Positions 5,209-7,597 of a stretch of 7,597 nucleotides of DNA are shown one piece after another. The stretch is from Chloroflexota bacterium (GTDB lineage: Bacteria; Chloroflexota; Dehalococcoidia; SAR202; UBA11138): positions 1 through 7,597 of the forward strand of contig JADFHV010000103.1 of NCBI GenBank assembly GCA_022566975.1, read 5' to 3'. The notes under the pieces were generated by a model. It was not told the DNA's origin. It made no database searches and worked only from the letters and a program-made list of their open reading frames with translations. A program made the position numbers and the translations under genes. Positions within the stretch are counted from its first letter, which is position 1. Each line of letters begins with the position of its first letter.

Positions 5209-5553
5209 TCAGCGTGGAGTCTTGTTCCACGCTACGGCTGGACAGCACCATGGTTCTCCTGGACTTGGATAGCGGTCAGCACGGTCGCATGCACATATCT
5301 GGCTGCCAGGTTGGTACGGAGTGGCCTTGATGACAGTCTGTTCACACCACTTAGGCATGTAGCTGACCGGGAGAAGCTCAGCGTCCGCCTCGACAGTGCT
5401 GGGGTGAGGGGCAAACCGCATCGTGGGCATCCCAAGGTCCTTATCGGACGCGTCTGTCTGGGCCAGACGACAATACAGTTGCTCAGGCGAGACTGAGGTC
5501 GGCAGCCACCAGAACTCGTCCTCAGGCGTCCAGGCTGCGGGTTCGATATTCAA
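5209..5553 (-). CDS. Hypothetical protein or gene remnant, 114 residues
   Basis: I do not recognise this protein. It reads downstream of the hydratase on the same strand, 13 bases after that gene's stop, from a TTG with no good ribosome binding site. The first two thirds ('EDEFWWLPTSVSPEQLYCRL' and onward) have a balanced, protein-like composition rich in Trp, Glu and Asp, and about 73 percent of third positions are G or C by hand count, against about 61 percent for the overlapping plus-strand frame. The last 35 residues, rich in Cys and Pro, look less like coding sequence. No signal peptide or membrane segment is evident. A decayed gene fragment whose true start is lost is as likely as an intact small gene. 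The overlapping plus-strand ORF at 5203-5496 is the competing reading. Confidence 0.35.
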   Translation of the reverse strand: MNIEPAAWTPEDEFWWLPTSVSPEQLYCRLAQTDASDKDLGMPTMRFAPHPSTVEADAELLPVSYMPKWCEQTVIKATPYQPGSQICACDRADRYPSPGEPWCCPAVAWNKTPR

Positions 5554-5566
5554 AGTGGGGATCCAC

Positions 5567-6364
5567 CTATTCGGTGAAACGCACCGTCACGGCGCCCAAC
5601 CTGTCGAAGGTCGCGCGGTAAGATGAGCCGGCCTCGGCTGGGACCGCTGCGGTCAGCGAGCCTGAGATGACGATCTCGCCGGCTTTCAGTCCCATGTCGT
5701 ACCGGGCGAGAGCGTTGGCCATGATGGCCACAGGCTGGGCGGGATTGCCCAGTACTGAGGCGCCGGCGCCCGTGGCGACGATCTCGCCGTTTACCTCCAG
5801 CACCATACCCACCAGCCGCAGGTCGATATCGGCCACGGGTGTCAACCGGCCGCCCAGGACCACCATGGCCGCACCGCAGTTGTCCGCGATCAGGTCCTGG
5901 GCCTTCAACCCGACAAAGCCTCCCTTGTAGCGCCAGTCGGCGATCTCGATGGCGGGCATGACGCCGGCGGTGGCAGCCAGGACCTTGGCAACGTCTACTC
6001 CGGGCCCTTTCAGGTCGTCCCTTAACACGAAGCAGATCTCCGGCTCGATCACAGGATGAAACAGCCGGGCCATCGAGATGGGGTCGCCCTCCGGCACGAT
6101 CGCGGACTCGAACAAGTGCCCGTAGGCGGGCCGGTCGATGCCAAACATCTCCTGGTTGGCCCTAGAGCTGAGTCCGATCTTCCGGCCGACTATGACCTCG
6201 GAGTTTCCGAGCCTGGTCTGGAGCGAGCGGAGCTGGACGGCATACGCCTCCGGCACAGTTATCTGCGGGAACGTCTCGGTAACGTAGGTCACCGGCGTGC
6301 CGGTCTTTCCCGCCTCCATCAGATTCCTGGAAATCTCGTCGATCTGGATTTCAGTTAAAGGCAT
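5567..6364 (-). CDS. 2-keto-4-pentenoate hydratase / 4-oxalocrotonate decarboxylase family (MhpD/DmpE/DmpH-like)
   Basis: The 265-residue product belongs to the FAA-hydrolase-like hydratases that add water to 2-oxopent-4-enoate or related 2-oxo-dienoates (or decarboxylate 4-oxalocrotonate) in meta-cleavage of aromatic compounds. Visible signatures are 'GRKIGLSSRANQEMFGID' (60-77), 'YGHLFES' (81-87), the divalent-metal ligands in 'IEPEI' (E107, E109), and E140 in 'MPAIEIADWR'. Later come 'DNCGAAMVVLGG' and 'GLKAGEIVISGSLTAAVP', the usual C-terminal strands. Length matches the family (about 260-270). ATG 6364 is chosen because AGGGAGGAG lies just upstream; the frame runs open to 6562 but that part resembles no family member. 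No other aromatic-degradation gene is in the window, so hydratase and decarboxylase activities cannot be told apart and the pathway is unknown. Confidence 0.92.
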   Translation of the reverse strand: MPLTEIQIDEISRNLMEAGKTGTPVTYVTETFPQITVPEAYAVQLRSLQTRLGNSEVIVGRKIGLSSRANQEMFGIDRPAYGHLFESAIVPEGDPISMARLFHPVIEPEICFVLRDDLKGPGVDVAKVLAATAGVMPAIEIADWRYKGGFVGLKAQDLIADNCGAAMVVLGGRLTPVADIDLRLVGMVLEVNGEIVATGAGASVLGNPAQPVAIMANALARYDMGLKAGEIVISGSLTAAVPAEAGSSYRATFDRLGAVTVRFTE

Positions 6365-6368
6365 TCTA

Positions 6369-6377
6369 CTCCTCCCT
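6369..6377 (-). promoter_or_regulatory. Shine-Dalgarno site fixing the hydratase start
   Basis: Read on the minus strand this is AGGGAGGAG, with its GGAGG core six bases before ATG 6364. It decides the start against the longer open frame reaching 6562. Confidence 0.8.
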
Positions 6378-6472
6378 GTGCCTGGTCTATCGGCACCGCC
6401 GCGCCAGACAGACACCCATAGGCTCGCATGGTAGCAGACGGGCGGGCGACGCAGGCCAGCCCGCTCCGGTTC

Positions 6473-6510
6473 TGGACAGAGGGAGTTTCTATATAACTGG
6501 AGTTTGTCCA
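6473..6510. repeat. Inverted repeat TGGACA-N26-TGTCCA with internal direct repeat
   Basis: TGGACA (6473-6478) and TGTCCA (6505-6510) are perfect inverted arms around an AT-rich core containing CTATATAA. GGAGTTT occurs twice within it (6482-6488 and 6499-6505). It lies 109-146 bases upstream of the hydratase ATG, in DNA with no convincing gene, and may be an operator. The rest of 6365-6591 shows only this, the ribosome binding site and the candidate promoter. Confidence 0.4.
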
Positions 6511-6545
6511 AAATGCCCAGGCCCCACCAGGCCGCACCGGGTCCG

Positions 6546-6575
6546 CTTATACGTATATGCAAGCCTGTGTCGCAA
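6546..6575 (-). promoter_or_regulatory. Possible hydratase promoter
   Basis: On the minus strand, TTGCGA (6575-6570; four of six -35 matches), an 18-base spacer, and TATAAG (6551-6546; five of six -10 matches). It would start transcription near 6539, leaving a leader of about 175 bases that includes the inverted repeat at 6473-6510. The TATACGTATA palindrome overlaps the -10. Matches are modest. Confidence 0.3.
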
Positions 6576-6591
6576 GTTCGGCGCAGTGCAT

Positions 6592-6765
6592 CTACCCAAC
6601 GATGTCAGCAGTAGGGCTCCCGAGGATGTCCCACACATCCAGCGTGCCCAACTCCCTCGCCGCTAACGGGGTGACTCGCACTGCCCTGGGTGTGCCGCCC
6701 TCTCGCCATGCGTTGATGGAGATGGCTAGCCGCACCTGGTCGCGGGCCCGAGGCTCACCTTTAGC
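6592..6765 (-). other. 57-codon open frame in phase after a TAG: gene remnant or readthrough extension
   Basis: Directly after the TAG (6768-6766) of the upstream propeller-like gene, the same frame continues for 57 sense codons to a TAG at 6594-6592. The residues look like real protein (segments such as 'RDQVRLAISINAWREGG' and 'ELGTLDVWDILGSPTADIVG'), and about 72 percent of third positions are G or C by hand count. There is no ATG; the first possible start is GTG 6735 with no convincing ribosome binding site. I do not recognise the family. The best explanation is the 3' end of a gene whose front was lost when the neighbouring DNA arrived. Alternatives are a nonsense mutation or TAG readthrough. 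Confidence 0.45.
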
Positions 6766-7597
6766 CTAGGGGGCGACGGTCACGTAATCCTGGGTCCGAA
6801 AGGTGATAATACCGTAGTCGAGAAGTAGCCCGGACTGCTCATCCGCCTGAGCAACCACGAAAATTGCATTTCCATCGCTGCTGAAAAAGACAAACCTGCC
6901 GTGTGCCGAATATGTGGTATCGGCTACGACAAAGGGAGGAAGATCAATGCTCGTTTCGAGGGTAAGGAAGTCGTAAGCGTATATCTGTATCTGTGCATCG
7001 ACGTCCTCAATCATGTCACTGAGGCTAGATCTCTGCAGACCTGGACGGAATTTGGCAACGCAGCATGTAGGGATTGCGACGACCTTGTTGACGGCTAATG
7101 AGTGGTCCATGTGCTCAATCATCTTAAGCTCGCTCAATGAGCCGTTGTACGTCATATCGGCGTTTCGATCGCCCGATGACCGAAAGACGTTGCCACACCT
7201 GGTGAAGACCCTGAGCCCATCTTCCGATATCCAAAGGTCTCCGCACACGGAATAATCCCCGTGGTAGGGCGAATCGTAGAGATAGGCCGCAGTGCCACCG
7301 GCGATTTCATACTTCTCTACGTCATCAGGACTTATGCCGTTGTCGGTTCCGTAGATCGTGGTACCGTCTGGGTGTAATTTCGCGAAAGTACCGGCGCGGA
7401 TCGAATTTCCGGTGCTCTGGGTTTCCGTCTCCGTACCAGTATTGATGGATCGGATGGTCTCCCACTGGTCCGTTCGAGGGAACGCGTACACGTAGCCGTT
7501 CCCACCCAGCACAACATCAAGGACGTCTGTAGAGACCTCCACGGTCTTCAACAACACCGCGTCCGTCAAGTCGACGAGCGAAACCCAGGCGTCGTGG
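6766..7597 (-). CDS. Beta-propeller-like repeat protein, C-terminal part (N-terminus beyond window)
   Basis: The frame is open to the right window edge; 276 residues are visible, preceded in frame by 'HDAWVSLVDL', so TTG 7569 is not the start. Short blade-like repeats occur: a 'VSLVDL' strand with 'LKTVEV', 'NGYVYAFP', 'KLHPDGTTIYGTDNGISPDD', 'LWISEDGLRVFTRCGNVF', and 'HGRFVFFSSDGNAIFVVAQA'. The 'S/HPDG..Y', 'SEDG.R.FT' and 'SSDGN..FVV' pattern is that of YVTN/WD-type beta-propeller repeats in secreted or surface proteins that often carry Ig-like modules. 'YLYDSPYHGDYSVCGDLW' is a block I associate with such proteins from large-genome bacteria. Several cysteines (SVC, TRC, TCC) would fit an extracytoplasmic site, but any signal peptide is out of view. 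G or C at third positions is less marked than in the pan genes, hinting at transfer. No enzyme motif is seen. Confidence 0.7.
   Translation of the reverse strand, partial: HDAWVSLVDLTDAVLLKTVEVSTDVLDVVLGGNGYVYAFPRTDQWETIRSINTGTETETQSTGNSIRAGTFAKLHPDGTTIYGTDNGISPDDVEKYEIAGGTAAYLYDSPYHGDYSVCGDLWISEDGLRVFTRCGNVFRSSGDRNADMTYNGSLSELKMIEHMDHSLAVNKVVAIPTCCVAKFRPGLQRSSLSDMIEDVDAQIQIYAYDFLTLETSIDLPPFVVADTTYSAHGRFVFFSSDGNAIFVVAQADEQSGLLLDYGIITFRTQDYVTVAP

Noticed and set aside
6365..6562. N-terminal extension of the hydratase to 6562
   Set aside because: The added residues match nothing in the family, and the strong ribosome binding site belongs to ATG 6364.
6557..6769. Plus-strand 70-codon ORF
   Set aside because: It is the mirror of the more protein-like minus-strand frame at 6592-6765 and has no ribosome binding site or recognisable family.
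1..7597. CRISPR array, transposase or phage genes
   Set aside because: No regularly spaced repeats other than the tRNA duplication, and no transposase, integrase or structural phage motifs in any frame examined.

Overview
The window reads as chromosomal DNA from a high-G+C bacterium. The pan and surE genes strongly favour G or C at third positions, Shine-Dalgarno sites are strong, and TTG and GTG starts are used. Gene content (a Rossmann/DUF2520 protein with panB, panC and surE, then NIPSNAP, DHA3-type MFS and MhpD-like genes) recalls Chloroflexota of the Dehalococcoidia/SAR202 kind. That placement is recall-based and weak; it needs a phylogeny.

Left half, plus strand (1-4952). A 5'-truncated Rossmann/DUF2520 reductase-like gene precedes panB and panC, so two pantothenate enzymes are present and the first gene is a candidate for the missing ketopantoate reductase. 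surE follows behind its own extended -10 promoter (TGCTATAAT), which is embedded in two nested inverted repeats that look like an operator. surE probably starts at TTG 2709. Next is a 55-residue NIPSNAP protein that appears to have lost its middle by an in-frame deletion, and then a 12-helix MFS exporter of the DHA3 type.

Centre (4953-5566). An intact tRNA-Asn(GTT) with encoded CCA lies directly downstream of a broken tandem copy of itself, in which the 5' side of the anticodon arm is replaced by a perfect 7-bp hairpin and the T arm is gone. Short repeats of the acceptor end and a 9-bp hairpin follow. The next 350 bases hold a weak minus-strand ORF, possibly a gene remnant.

Right side, minus strand (5567-7597). 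A well-preserved MhpD/DmpE-family 2-keto-4-pentenoate hydratase has a near-perfect ribosome binding site and a leader with an inverted repeat. Upstream of it lies the C-terminal part of a repeat/beta-propeller-like protein whose N-terminus is outside the window. It ends at a TAG, after which the same frame stays open for 57 protein-like codons. The tRNA (plus) and the hydratase unit (minus) converge on the hairpin near 5190.

I see no CRISPR array, transposase, integrase or rRNA. The most unusual structures are the broken tRNA copy, the internally deleted NIPSNAP gene, the surE operator-promoter, and the open frame beyond the TAG.
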